NCBI RefSeq assembly: GCF_030512175.1 | Contig: NZ_JAULBL010000001.1 | Coordinates: 434,001-498,000, forward strand | DNA: 64,000 nt | Reading direction: 5' to 3' | Source: Paeniglutamicibacter sulfureus | GTDB taxonomy: Bacteria > Actinomycetota > Actinomycetes > Actinomycetales > Micrococcaceae | In this document: piece after piece, positions 45,249 through 55,374 of the stretch | How positions within the stretch are numbered: the first letter of the stretch is position 1 | How the letters are laid out: every line of letters begins with the position of its first letter | Position numbers and translations under genes: made by a program | The notes under the pieces: generated by a model | The model's input: the letters and a program-made list of their open reading frames with translations, nothing else | Told to the model about the DNA's origin: nothing | Databases searched by the model: none

Positions 45249-46448
45249 CTAGAGGCGTCCCGCCGCCAACGTTCCCGCACGGAACACCGGACCAGTGAGG
45301 TTCATGCCCGGGCGGTAGGCCAGGTGCGCCACCGAGGGCGCGTTGAGCAACTGGATGTCCGCCCGCTTGCCCACCTCGAGGGAGCCCACCAGGTCCTGTA
45401 CGCCCAGGGCCAGTGCTCCCCCGTAGGTTGCCGCGACAATGGCCTCTTCGATGCCCAGGTGCATCTGCAATACCGCGGTGGCCACGCAGAACGCCATCGA
45501 CGAGGTGTAGGAGGTCCCGGGGTTGCAGTTCGACGCCAGGGCGATCTGCACCCCGGCATCGAGCAGTTCGCGGCCCGGTGCCAGGGGCTGGCGGGTCGAG
45601 AGGTCGCAGGCCGGCAGGCAGGTCGCCACGGTTCCGGCCGTGCCGCTCCGGGAGCCGGCATCCCAATTTTTCCAGGATCCGGCGAGCGCCGTCACATCCG
45701 CTTCATCTAGGTAGTTCACGTGGTCCACGCTGGCGGCTCCGAACTCCACCGCCAGCTGCACCCCGGGGCCGGGGCCCAGCTGGTTGCCGTGGACGCGCAG
45801 CCCCAGGCCTGCATCCCGGGACGCTGTGAGGACCTGTCGTGACTGGGCCTCGTTGAAGGCCCCGCGCTCGCAAAAGACATCGGCGAACTGCACGTAGGGC
45901 CGCACCCGCTCCAGCATCTCGCCGCAGACCAGGTCCGTGTAGTCCTGCGCGTCCATGTCGGCGGGCACCAGGTGGGCCCCCAGGAACGTCACCTGGTCCA
46001 CCACGGTGGAGGCGATGCGGGCGTGCCGGGCCTCCTCCTCGACGCCGAGTCCGTAGCCGGTCTTGGTCTCCAGGTAGGTGGTGCCCCCGGCCAGCGCCTC
46101 TGCCGCCCGGCCCAGCAGCAGCCGGGTGAGGTCATAGTCGCTGGCGGCCCGGGTGGCGGCGGTGGTCACGGCGATGCCGCCGGCCGCGTAGTCCTGCCCG
46201 GCCATGCGGGCGACGAACTCCTGGCTGCGGTCCCCCGCGAAGACCAGGTGCGTGTGCGAGTCGACCCAGCCCGGCAACGCGGCCCGGTGGCCGGCGTCGA
46301 TGGTTTCGTCGGCGTCGGGTGCTTCGGCGGCTTCCCCGATCCAGGCGATCTTTTCACCGTCAATGAGGATTGCCGCGTCCTTGATGACGGTCTGGGTGGC
46401 GTCCGCGGTGAAGATCTCGGACAGGTTGGTGATCAGCGAGGTGCTCAT
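45249..46448 (-). CDS. hutI: Imidazolonepropionase
   Basis: HutI opens the imidazolone ring to give N-formimino-glutamate (third step of histidine degradation). The 399-residue amidohydrolase has LPGWVDSHTHLVFAGDRSQE (metal HxH), TTYLETKTGYGLGVEEEARH, VHGNQLGPGPGVQLAVE and CNPGTSYTSSM. The ATG overlaps the hutF stop (ATGA). Confidence 0.96.
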   Translation of the reverse strand: MSTSLITNLSEIFTADATQTVIKDAAILIDGEKIAWIGEAAEAPDADETIDAGHRAALPGWVDSHTHLVFAGDRSQEFVARMAGQDYAAGGIAVTTAATRAASDYDLTRLLLGRAAEALAGGTTYLETKTGYGLGVEEEARHARIASTVVDQVTFLGAHLVPADMDAQDYTDLVCGEMLERVRPYVQFADVFCERGAFNEAQSRQVLTASRDAGLGLRVHGNQLGPGPGVQLAVEFGAASVDHVNYLDEADVTALAGSWKNWDAGSRSGTAGTVATCLPACDLSTRQPLAPGRELLDAGVQIALASNCNPGTSYTSSMAFCVATAVLQMHLGIEEAIVAATYGGALALGVQDLVGSLEVGKRADIQLLNAPSVAHLAYRPGMNLTGPVFRAGTLAAGRL

Positions 46449-47692
46449 GAAAACTCCGGGTAGGTCTCGAAGAAGGCTGCGTAGAGTTCGGCGGGGTCGC
46501 CGAGTCGGGTGTGGATGCCGTTGCCGGCGACCAGTTCCCCGTTGATGTGTACCTCGGCGACGTCGGCGGCCGTGGCGGTGAGCGGAAGCTGGCTGGTGCG
46601 CGATCCGGCGGTGCGGACCGAGTCGGTGGCCACGACCAGGTGGTCGTCGTTCTCCGGAAGGCCCAGCGAACGCAATCCTCCTTCCCGTGCGGCGGCGGCA
46701 ATCTCCACGGGAGAGAACCTCCCGCGCTCTCCGCTGCGCAGCCGCTCCCCGTGTTCGAGGGCGCGCTGTTCCAGGTAGGGATCGAGCACCGCGTGCTGGT
46801 CGCTGCCCAGGGCGATGTGGGCGCCCGCATCGGCGAGCTCGCGGGCCGGGCCGATGCCGTCTCCCAGGTCCGCCTCGGTGGTGGGGCACATGACGATGTT
46901 TGCCATTCCCCGGCCGAGCGCCTCGATGTCAGCCTCGCCCAGGTGGGTTGCGTGCACTGCGGAGAGCCGTGGCTTGATCAGCCCTGTTTTTTCAAGCAAC
47001 CCGGTGGGGCTGAGCCCGTAGGCGGCCTGGCAGGCTTGGTTCTCCGCGGGTTGTTCGGACAGGTGGATGTGCAGTGGTTCTTCGCGGTCCAGATGGTGGC
47101 GAATGAACTCGAGGTCATCCGGTGCCACTGCCCGCACCGAGTGGATCGCCGCACCCAGGGTGAGCAGCCCGGCGCCCGCATCAAGGTCCTTCAATGCGGT
47201 GCCCAGGCGCCCGTGGCGTTCGAGCCACCCGGCGGCGGTCCCGTCACTGAAGCGCCGCTGGGTCTCATCGAGTTCCAGCACGGATCCGTCGGGCCCCAGG
47301 CCCCCTTGCAGGTAGCAGGTGTCGAGCAGCACCAGGCGGATGCCCGCGGCCAGGGCTGCCCTCCCCAGTGCGAGTTCCATGGCATGCGGCTCGGAATCCG
47401 GGCCGGACGCACCGTAGGGTGTCCCGTCGTTGCGATGGTGCAAGTAGTGGAATTCCCCCACGGCGCTGTACCCGGCGCATGCCATCTCCGCGAAGACGGC
47501 GGTGGCAAGCTGCTGGTAGGCGGCCGGGGTCAGCGAGTGCGCGGAGGCGTACATGTGCTCGCGCCAGGTCCAGAAGGTCCCCGCTCCCCCGTGTTCGCCC
47601 TCGTGCGTGCGGCCTCGCAGGATCCGGTGGAAGGCGTGGGAGTGCGCGTTCACCGGTGCCGGCACGCGCACGGCGTTCGATGGCAGGCTCAC
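46445..47692 (-). CDS. hutF: Formimidoylglutamate deiminase
   Basis: HutF converts N-formimino-glutamate to N-formyl-glutamate and ammonia. The metal HxH lies in APVNAHSHAFHRILRGRTHE, followed by GTFWTWREHMYASA, HIHLSEQPAENQACQ and ALGSDQHAVLDP. The protein is 415 residues and its catalytic domain begins almost at the start, so the usual N-terminal small domain of about 40 residues appears to be missing. The start is GTG overlapping the previous stop (GTGA). Confidence 0.94.
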   Translation of the reverse strand: MSLPSNAVRVPAPVNAHSHAFHRILRGRTHEGEHGGAGTFWTWREHMYASAHSLTPAAYQQLATAVFAEMACAGYSAVGEFHYLHHRNDGTPYGASGPDSEPHAMELALGRAALAAGIRLVLLDTCYLQGGLGPDGSVLELDETQRRFSDGTAAGWLERHGRLGTALKDLDAGAGLLTLGAAIHSVRAVAPDDLEFIRHHLDREEPLHIHLSEQPAENQACQAAYGLSPTGLLEKTGLIKPRLSAVHATHLGEADIEALGRGMANIVMCPTTEADLGDGIGPARELADAGAHIALGSDQHAVLDPYLEQRALEHGERLRSGERGRFSPVEIAAAAREGGLRSLGLPENDDHLVVATDSVRTAGSRTSQLPLTATAADVAEVHINGELVAGNGIHTRLGDPAELYAAFFETYPEFS

Positions 47693-48972
47693 AGCAGGTC
47701 CTCCAGCACGTCGGCGAGCGCCGCGACGCCGGCAGCCGCGTCGTCGTGCTCCACGTATTCCTCCGGCGAGTGGCTGATGCCCGAGGGGTTGCGCACGTAG
47801 ATCATTCCGGAGGGAACCTCGGCGGCGAGAACGCCGGCATCGTGTCCGGCCCCGGTGGGCAGCAGGGGCGCGTTGGGGATGAGCCGGTGCACGGATTTTT
47901 CCAGCGCACGGGTCAGCGCCGGGTCGAAGTTCACTGTCCCGGAGAGGGATTCCTCGGTGAGCGCCACCGAGCAGCCCTCGAAGGCGGCGATCTTCTGGGC
48001 CTGGCCGTGGATCTTTTCCACCAGCATCGCGGTGACCGCGTCATCGGGGTGGCGCACATCGAGCCAGAGGTCCACCCGCGAGGCAATCACGTTGGTGCCC
48101 CCGGGGACAGGTTCGAGCCGGCCCACGGTGGCCCGGGCATCGGCCTGGGCGCGCGCGAACTCGCGGACCTTCACCACCAGCTGCGCGGCGGCGACCATGG
48201 GGTCGGCGCGGTCCACCATCAGCGTGGTGCCGGCGTGGTTTCCCTGACCGGAGAAGCTCAACCGCCAGCGCCCGTGCCCCAGGATGGAGCTGCCGATGGC
48301 CACCGCCGGTCCGCGTCCGGCGGCGTCGGTGTGTTCCTCGGTGTTCAGCCCGCGCCCCTGCTCCACGTGCAGCTCGATGAAGTCACCGATGCTAGCCAGC
48401 GCCGCCTCGTCCCTGCCCATGCGTGCAGGGTCAAGGCCGTTGGAGGAGGCAACGTCGGCGAAGGTGTTCCCGTCGGCGTCGCGCAGGTTCAGCGCCTTGG
48501 AGGGGTCGATGGCCCCGGTGAGCAGCCTCGAGCCCAGGCAGGCCACGCCGAAGCGCGAGCCCTCCTCTTCCGGGAAGACGGTCAGGGCCAGGGCCCGGTT
48601 CCGCTGCAGCGAGCCTTCGGACTCGCGCGCCGCCAGCACGTCGAAGGCGGCCAAGGCGCTGGCCACCCCGAGCGGGCCGTCAAACGCCCCGCCCCCGGGC
48701 ACCGAGTCCAGGTGGGAGCCGGTGACCAGGGCGCCGCGGCGAGAGGCCTCGTCCTTGGGCGAGCCGGGCGTATCCCACCAGGCCCAGATGATGCCGTTGG
48801 CGTCGGTGGAAACCTCCAGGGACCGGGCTTTGGCCTCGGCCATGAACCATTCGCGCAGCGTGGTTTCCGCCGATGAATACACGGGGCGCGAGTAGCCCCC
48901 GCGGGTGTTGTCGCGACCGATGTCGTTGATGGCCGCCAGCAGCGAGTTGACGGTGTGGGTTTGCACGTTCAT
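47689..48972 (-). CDS. M20-family amidohydrolase (allantoate/N-carbamoyl type), probable N-formylglutamate hydrolase
   Basis: A 427-residue M20 zinc hydrolase of the hydantoinase/carbamoylase group: TGSHLDSVPGGGAFDGPLG (HxD metal site), TVFPEEEGSRFG (Glu pair), FIELHVEQGRGLN and PTGAGHDAGVLA. The family cuts allantoate or N-carbamoyl amino acids. Because it lies inside the hut operon directly before hutF and no hutG is seen, it most likely removes the formyl group from N-formyl-glutamate; this is inference. Start MNVQTHTVNS has AGGAAT upstream. Confidence 0.9.
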   Translation of the reverse strand: MNVQTHTVNSLLAAINDIGRDNTRGGYSRPVYSSAETTLREWFMAEAKARSLEVSTDANGIIWAWWDTPGSPKDEASRRGALVTGSHLDSVPGGGAFDGPLGVASALAAFDVLAARESEGSLQRNRALALTVFPEEEGSRFGVACLGSRLLTGAIDPSKALNLRDADGNTFADVASSNGLDPARMGRDEAALASIGDFIELHVEQGRGLNTEEHTDAAGRGPAVAIGSSILGHGRWRLSFSGQGNHAGTTLMVDRADPMVAAAQLVVKVREFARAQADARATVGRLEPVPGGTNVIASRVDLWLDVRHPDDAVTAMLVEKIHGQAQKIAAFEGCSVALTEESLSGTVNFDPALTRALEKSVHRLIPNAPLLPTGAGHDAGVLAAEVPSGMIYVRNPSGISHSPEEYVEHDDAAAGVAALADVLEDLL

Positions 48973-48977
48973 GATTC

Positions 48978-50321
48978 CTATCTGCCGACCATGAGGAAGG
49001 CAACGGGGCTGGCGATGAGCAGGGTCAGGGCGACGCGCTGGGCCCAGATGACGACCAGGTGCCAGACCTTCAGCGGGATCCGGGTGGCCAAGATGCACGG
49101 CACCACGGCCGAGAAGAAGATGATGGCAGAGACACACACTACCCCGATGACCAGGCGCAGGTGCTCGGATTCGTGGCCCGCCACCACGGTGGCCGGCAGG
49201 AACATCTCGGCGATGCCCACGGCGGAGGCCTTGGCTGCCAGCACCGGATCGGGCAGGCCCACGGCCCAGGTGATCGGCACGAAGATGTAGCCCAGCCAGT
49301 CGAAGATCGGGGTGAAGCGGACCAGCAGCAACCCGATCAGCCCCACCGAGAGGATCGAGGGCAGGATCGCCATGGCCATGAGCAGCCCGTCGCGGAAGTT
49401 CACCCAGATGTTGCGCCCCAGCGAGGGAGCGTCAGCGAGCGTGCCCATGGCCTCGTTCCACGCGGTGGCCAGGCGGCGGGTGGTGACCTTCTCCTCCGGG
49501 GAGGCGACGGCCTGCGGGTAGTAGTCGTCCTTGATGCGGCTGAGCGGGGGAAGCCGCACGCAGATGGCGGTGACCAGGAAGGTGACGCCGAAGGAGAGGA
49601 AGAAGTAGGGCAGCCACAGGTGCATGATGTCCAGCGTCTTGGCCACGATCACCATGAAGGTGACCGAGACGGTGGAGAACCCGGTGGCGATGATGGCCGA
49701 CTCCCGGGCGGTGTAGCGCCCGGACTGGTACATCCGGTCGGTGATCAGCAGGCCCAGCGAGTAGCTGCCCACGAAGGAGGCGACGGCGTCGACGGCCGAG
49801 CGGCCCGGGGTGCGCCAGATCGGGCGCATGACCCGCTGGACCAGCACGCCGACGAATTCCATCAGCCCGTAGCCCACCAGCAGCGCCAGGAAGATGGCCC
49901 CCACCGGAACGATCATACCCACGGGGATCACGAGCTTGTCGAAGAGGAAGGGTCCCAGGTCCGGTTCAAAAAGCAGCGCCGGGCCGGCCTTGAACACCAG
50001 CATGGTGCCGACCACCAGGCCGATGATGTTCAGGAACGCGAACACCTTCTTGATGCCCGACTCGCGCCACCGCCCGGAGGCGAAGGGGTAGATCGTCCCG
50101 GCAAGGATGAGCGCCAGGGCCACGAAGCGCACCGCGTCGCCGAGGCCCGCGATGATCCAGCCGACCAGATGGTCCAGCGGGATCGTCTCCTTGCCGCCGA
50201 TGGTGATCGGGATGAAGAACATGAACACGCCGATGAGGCTGTACACGAAGAATCGCCACTTGCCCCGCGGCTGCGCGGAGGTGCGTTGGACATCGAGCTC
50301 GGTGTTGTTCGTTCCAGACAT
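48978..50321 (-). CDS. YjiH family membrane protein with nucleoside-recognition (Gate) domain
   Basis: A 447-residue protein with about ten helices, including KWRFFVYSLIGVFMFFIPIT and GFSTVSVTFMVIVAKTLDIM, and the Gate-type core from ASFVGSYSLGLLITDRMYQS. YjiH proteins have no proven substrate. The position between hutU and the M20 gene, with 5 bases to the latter, suggests uptake of histidine or urocanate; this is inference. Confidence 0.87.
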   Translation of the reverse strand: MSGTNNTELDVQRTSAQPRGKWRFFVYSLIGVFMFFIPITIGGKETIPLDHLVGWIIAGLGDAVRFVALALILAGTIYPFASGRWRESGIKKVFAFLNIIGLVVGTMLVFKAGPALLFEPDLGPFLFDKLVIPVGMIVPVGAIFLALLVGYGLMEFVGVLVQRVMRPIWRTPGRSAVDAVASFVGSYSLGLLITDRMYQSGRYTARESAIIATGFSTVSVTFMVIVAKTLDIMHLWLPYFFLSFGVTFLVTAICVRLPPLSRIKDDYYPQAVASPEEKVTTRRLATAWNEAMGTLADAPSLGRNIWVNFRDGLLMAMAILPSILSVGLIGLLLVRFTPIFDWLGYIFVPITWAVGLPDPVLAAKASAVGIAEMFLPATVVAGHESEHLRLVIGVVCVSAIIFFSAVVPCILATRIPLKVWHLVVIWAQRVALTLLIASPVAFLMVGR

Positions 50322-50354
50322 GGGAGTTGTCCTTTTCGAGTGGGAGTGGGGGGC

Positions 50355-52034
<1,680 letters not shown>

Positions 52035-52128
52035 GGAATGGTTCTCCTTGTCGGTGGTGCCAAATCTGGTGGTGCCCTGTGGGTTGTCGCGGGGTCGCTC
52101 GAAGGGCAGGGTGGGGTTGGTGCTCCGG

Positions 52129-52815
52129 CTAACTGCCGACTGCGGTGCCCAGCAGCGCATGGGCCTCGGCGGCAACCAGCTGCCCGATGCGTTGAATCTC
52201 CTCCGGGTTCATCCGGTAGCTGGGTGCCACCACGGATATCGCGGCAACGGGTCCGCCGTCCACGGCCGCTCCCGGTGCCCCGAGCTGCCGCAGCGGAGCG
52301 GCGATGGCCGTGACGTCTGCCTCGACACCCTTGTCGGAAACCACGTACCCGGCATCCGGGGTGTTTCCGGCGAACACGACTCCCAGGCTTGAGCCGGCCA
52401 GCGGGACGCTGCGGCCCACCCAGGAAGCATGGCGCACCGAGTGGGTGCCCTCGGCGATGGCCAGGTACACGGCGTGGTCGCTTCCCGTGCCCTGGTGTCC
52501 GCGCACCGAAAGGTAGGCGGATTCGCCGGTCGCGTCGACCAGTCGCTGCAGCGCCGGCGCTGCCAGGTGGATCAGCGATTCGTGGCTCAGCGCCTGGGCG
52601 CCAAGCTGCACGAGGCGCAGGCCGGGCCGGTATTCGCCGTCCGCGTCCTTGCGCACGAAACCGCTGTTCTCCAGGGTGCGCAGCAGGCGCAGGGCCGTGG
52701 AGGCCGAGAGTTCGGTGCCGCGGGAGACCTCGGCCAGCGATACGGCCCCGGCATCGCAAACCGCCCCCAGAAGTTGCAGGGCTCGTTCCACTGTTCGGGT
52801 TGCCGGTTCTGCCAC
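52129..52815 (-). CDS. IclR family regulator of the hut genes
   Basis: The 228-residue regulator has an N-terminal winged helix ([40 protein letters not shown]) and a C-terminal IclR effector domain ([38 protein letters not shown]). The GTG start has GGAGG 7 bases before it. Its place between hutU and the divergent hutH and next to a perfect palindrome suggests it controls both transcripts, possibly in response to urocanate; the effector is inferred. Confidence 0.92.
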   Translation of the reverse strand: MAEPATRTVERALQLLGAVCDAGAVSLAEVSRGTELSASTALRLLRTLENSGFVRKDADGEYRPGLRLVQLGAQALSHESLIHLAAPALQRLVDATGESAYLSVRGHQGTGSDHAVYLAIAEGTHSVRHASWVGRSVPLAGSSLGVVFAGNTPDAGYVVSDKGVEADVTAIAAPLRQLGAPGAAVDGGPVAAISVVAPSYRMNPEEIQRIGQLVAAEAHALLGTAVGS

Positions 52816-52926
52816 GGTTTTCCTCCATGTTGGTGATTCGGTGTGTGGAACCGCTCTCAGGAGCGTGCCGTTGGGCGCTCCCGGGCAAAATTCCCGTCCC
52901 CAGGGCTTGCCCCGGGACCACGTGAT

Positions 52927-52947
52927 GCGTTTCACTTATTGAAACGC
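52927..52947. promoter_or_regulatory. Palindromic operator between iclR and hutH
   Basis: A perfect inverted repeat GCGTTTCA-N5-TGAAACGC lies 112 bases upstream of the iclR GTG and 82 bases upstream of the hutH ATG. It is the only clear palindrome in the divergent region and is the best candidate for the IclR binding site. Confidence 0.7.
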
Positions 52948-53028
52948 TAATTTCATCCCTTGGCAAGTGTTTGCGAGAGCCGGATCACACGGCACCTCAA
53001 AAGCCCCGCCTGTCAGAAGGAAAAATCC

Positions 53029-54612
53029 ATGAATCCCAACGCCACCATTTCCACCGGCGCCGTCACCGTCTCCACCGGGGCATTGCTTCCGCACGATGTC
53101 GTCAAGGTCGCCCGCCACCTGGCCCCGGTCGAGCTTTCCTCCGAGTCGCTCGATGCCATGGCTGAATCCCGCACCGTCATCGACGCGCTGGTCACCGACA
53201 CGGTCCCGCACTACGGCGTTTCCACCGGGTTCGGCGCACTGGCCACCAAGCAGATCCCGATCGAGCTGCGCGCCCAGCTGCAGCGCTCGCTCATCCGCTC
53301 GCACGCCGCCTCCTCCGGCGCGGAGGTGCCCCGCGAGGTCATCCGCGGGCTCATGCTCAACCGCCTCTCCACCATGGCCACCGGCCGCACCGGCGTGCGC
53401 CCGGTCGTCGCCCGGGCCTACGCGGAGCTGTTGAACGCTCAGATCACCCCGGTCATTGGCGAATACGGCTCGCTGGGCTGCTCCGGGGACCTGGCCCCGC
53501 TCTCGCACTGCGCCCTGGCCGTCATGGGCGAGGGCAAGGTCCGCAATGCCGCCGGCGAACTCGTCGATGCCTCCGCGGCCCTGGCAGCGGCCGGCATCGA
53601 GCCGGTCGTGCTGGCCGAGAAGGAAGGCCTGGCGCTGATCAACGGCACCGACGGCATGCTCGGCATGCTGCTCATGGCCGCCGCCGACCTGCGCGACCTG
53701 GTGACCATCGCGGACCTTTCCGCCGCCATGAGCGTCGAGGGCCTGTTGGGCACCGACGATGTCTTCGCCGCCGACCTGCATGCGCTGCGCCCGCACCCGG
53801 GACAGATCGACTCCGCCGCCAACATGCGCGCAGTGCTCGCCGGCTCCGCGCTGCTGGCCGAACAGAAGGCCGGGGCGCACAAGTTCACCCGCGTGCAGGA
53901 CGCCTACTCGCTGCGCTGCGCCCCGCAGGTCCACGGCGCGGTGCGCGCCACCCTGGCCCACGCCGAATCCGTCGCGTCCATCGAGTTGGCCTCGGCCATC
54001 GACAACCCGGTGGTCACCATGGACGGCCGCGTCGAGTCCAACGGAAACTTCCACGGCGCACCGATGGGCTACGTGCTGGACTTCCTGGCCATCGCCGTTG
54101 CGGACCTAGCCTCGATCTCCGAGCGCCGCACCGACCGCTTCCTGGACACCGCCCGCAGCCACGGCCTGAACGCCTTCTTGGCCGACGACCCGGGGGTCGA
54201 CTCCGGGCACATGATCGCCCAGTACACCGCGGCCGGCATCGTCTCCGAGCTCAAGCGCCTGGCCGTTCCCGCCTCGGTGGACTCCATCCCGTCCTCCGCC
54301 ATGCAGGAGGACCATGTCTCCATGGGCTGGCACGCCGGGCTCAAGCTGCGCAAGGGCATCGACGGGCTCGCACGCGTGCTGGCCATCGAATTGCTCACCA
54401 GCTCCCGCGCCCTGGACATGCGTGACGGAGGCCTTGCCACCACCAAGTCCTCCCCCGTCATCACCGCGGTGCGCGAGGCGATCCGCACCAAGGTCGAGGG
54501 CCCGGGCACGGACCGCTTCATCTCCCCGGAAATCGAGTCCGTATTCCAGCTGATCACCGACGGCTCGTTGCTGGCCGCCGCGAACTCGGCCGCCGGCAGC
54601 CCACTGGCCTAA
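53029..54612 (+). CDS. hutH: Histidine ammonia-lyase
   Basis: HutH removes ammonia from histidine to give urocanate. The 527-residue protein has the MIO prosthetic-group site in GSLGCSGDLAPLSHCAL; the forming triad is Cys-Ser-Gly where the textbook form is Ala-Ser-Gly. Other marks are YGVSTGFGALATKQI, EGLALINGTDGMLGML, QDAYSLRCAPQVHGA and SNGNFHGAPMGYVLDF. AGAAGGA stands before the ATG. It is transcribed away from the rest of the hut genes. Confidence 0.97.
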   Translation: MNPNATISTGAVTVSTGALLPHDVVKVARHLAPVELSSESLDAMAESRTVIDALVTDTVPHYGVSTGFGALATKQIPIELRAQLQRSLIRSHAASSGAEVPREVIRGLMLNRLSTMATGRTGVRPVVARAYAELLNAQITPVIGEYGSLGCSGDLAPLSHCALAVMGEGKVRNAAGELVDASAALAAAGIEPVVLAEKEGLALINGTDGMLGMLLMAAADLRDLVTIADLSAAMSVEGLLGTDDVFAADLHALRPHPGQIDSAANMRAVLAGSALLAEQKAGAHKFTRVQDAYSLRCAPQVHGAVRATLAHAESVASIELASAIDNPVVTMDGRVESNGNFHGAPMGYVLDFLAIAVADLASISERRTDRFLDTARSHGLNAFLADDPGVDSGHMIAQYTAAGIVSELKRLAVPASVDSIPSSAMQEDHVSMGWHAGLKLRKGIDGLARVLAIELLTSSRALDMRDGGLATTKSSPVITAVREAIRTKVEGPGTDRFISPEIESVFQLITDGSLLAAANSAAGSPLA

Positions 54613-54635
54613 CTAGCTCCCCCGCCGCCGAACAA

Positions 54636-54797
54636 ATGGATCATTTGATGGAAAATGAACGGAACCGGGCATTGCTCCCCGGCAGCGTCGTGGCCTACTC
54701 CAAACTGCGTCCGGCGCCTTGGCGCAACGACGGCGGGGTGACCCGGTTGTCATTTTTCGAAGGCGACTGCGCTGGTGTCCGAAGTCCTCTGCACTGA
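54636..54797 (+). pseudogene. Truncated HutD-like remnant
   Basis: The frame from ATG 54636 (or 54648) reads VVAYSKLRPAPWRNDGGVTR, which matches the N-terminal hallmark of HutD cupins (PWRNGGGVTRE type). Homology stops right after that, and after about 15 unrelated residues a TGA ends it. The normal protein is about 200 residues, so only the first sixth is left. It lies 23 bases after hutH, where an operon partner would be expected. Confidence 0.65.
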
Positions 54798-54908
54798 GCT
54801 GGTGCGCCCGCCGAGGGAACCTGTACCGGGACGGTTCCCCCGGCGTGGGTAGTGATTACTTCTCAGAGCTGCCTAACATCGATCTCTCCACGACCAATTG
54901 TTGAGGAT

Positions 54909-54936
54909 CCCCCCCCCCCCCCCCCCCCCCCCCCCC
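54909..54936. repeat. Homopolymer tract of 28 C
   Basis: An uninterrupted run of 28 cytosines between GGAT and GTATGG. It is the only such tract in the window. It could be a phase-variable slippage tract or an assembly artefact. Confidence 0.95.
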
Positions 54937-54971
54937 GTATGGCGGTGTCGGCGATCAACTGTGGTGCGGCG

Positions 54972-55250
54972 CTATGGTTGAGTCGCGTTGCGTTCAAGAT
55001 GCAAACGGAGACTTTCGGCTTTTTCTTCGAGACCGTCGCGCCACGTTCCAAGCCAATGACTGACCTGCATGTGAAGTATTGCGTGGCAGCCAGACTCCCC
55101 GATATCAAGCAGCTCGGCGAGGCGAGTTAGCGCCGTTGATTCGTCCGGTGCCTCATCAATGATTTGGAAGACCTCCTCTCGACGTTCCAAGGCTTCCCGG
55201 ATCGCGTTGAGGAGGTCCAGCTGTTCATGGGCTTGCCCGTTGTCATTCAT
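54972..55250 (-). CDS. Small helical protein resembling part of the GyrA/ParC coiled-coil region
   Basis: The 92-residue product from MNDNGQAHEQ carries LLNAIREALERREEVFQIID and LAELLDIGESGCHAILHMQV, which parallels the GyrA stretch LLKALDALDEVIALI ... LLDIDEIQAQAILDMQLRRL. There is no catalytic or CAP domain. It may be a stand-alone helical adapter or a fragment; no function is known. A longer frame from 55400 would overlap the aldolase gene by 26 bases. It ends 35 bases from the poly-C tract. Confidence 0.6.
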   Translation of the reverse strand: MNDNGQAHEQLDLLNAIREALERREEVFQIIDEAPDESTALTRLAELLDIGESGCHAILHMQVSHWLGTWRDGLEEKAESLRLHLERNATQP

Positions 55251-55374
55251 GGGCCGAGTCTTCCAGATTTCATGGCAAGTGATTGCCGCCTGGACTCCGC
55301 CTAGGCCGTCCCATCTGAGGAACACTGAGCGGGTCAGTGGATTATGTGCACAGGCAGACTCCTCGGCGGCAGAA

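Larger units (their letters stand above)
54613..54971. other. Region after hutH with gene remnant and poly-C tract
   Basis: About 360 bases without an intact gene. It holds a truncated hutD-like reading frame (54636-54797), a stretch of no recognisable content (54798-54908) and a run of 28 C bases (54909-54936). Confidence 0.7.
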
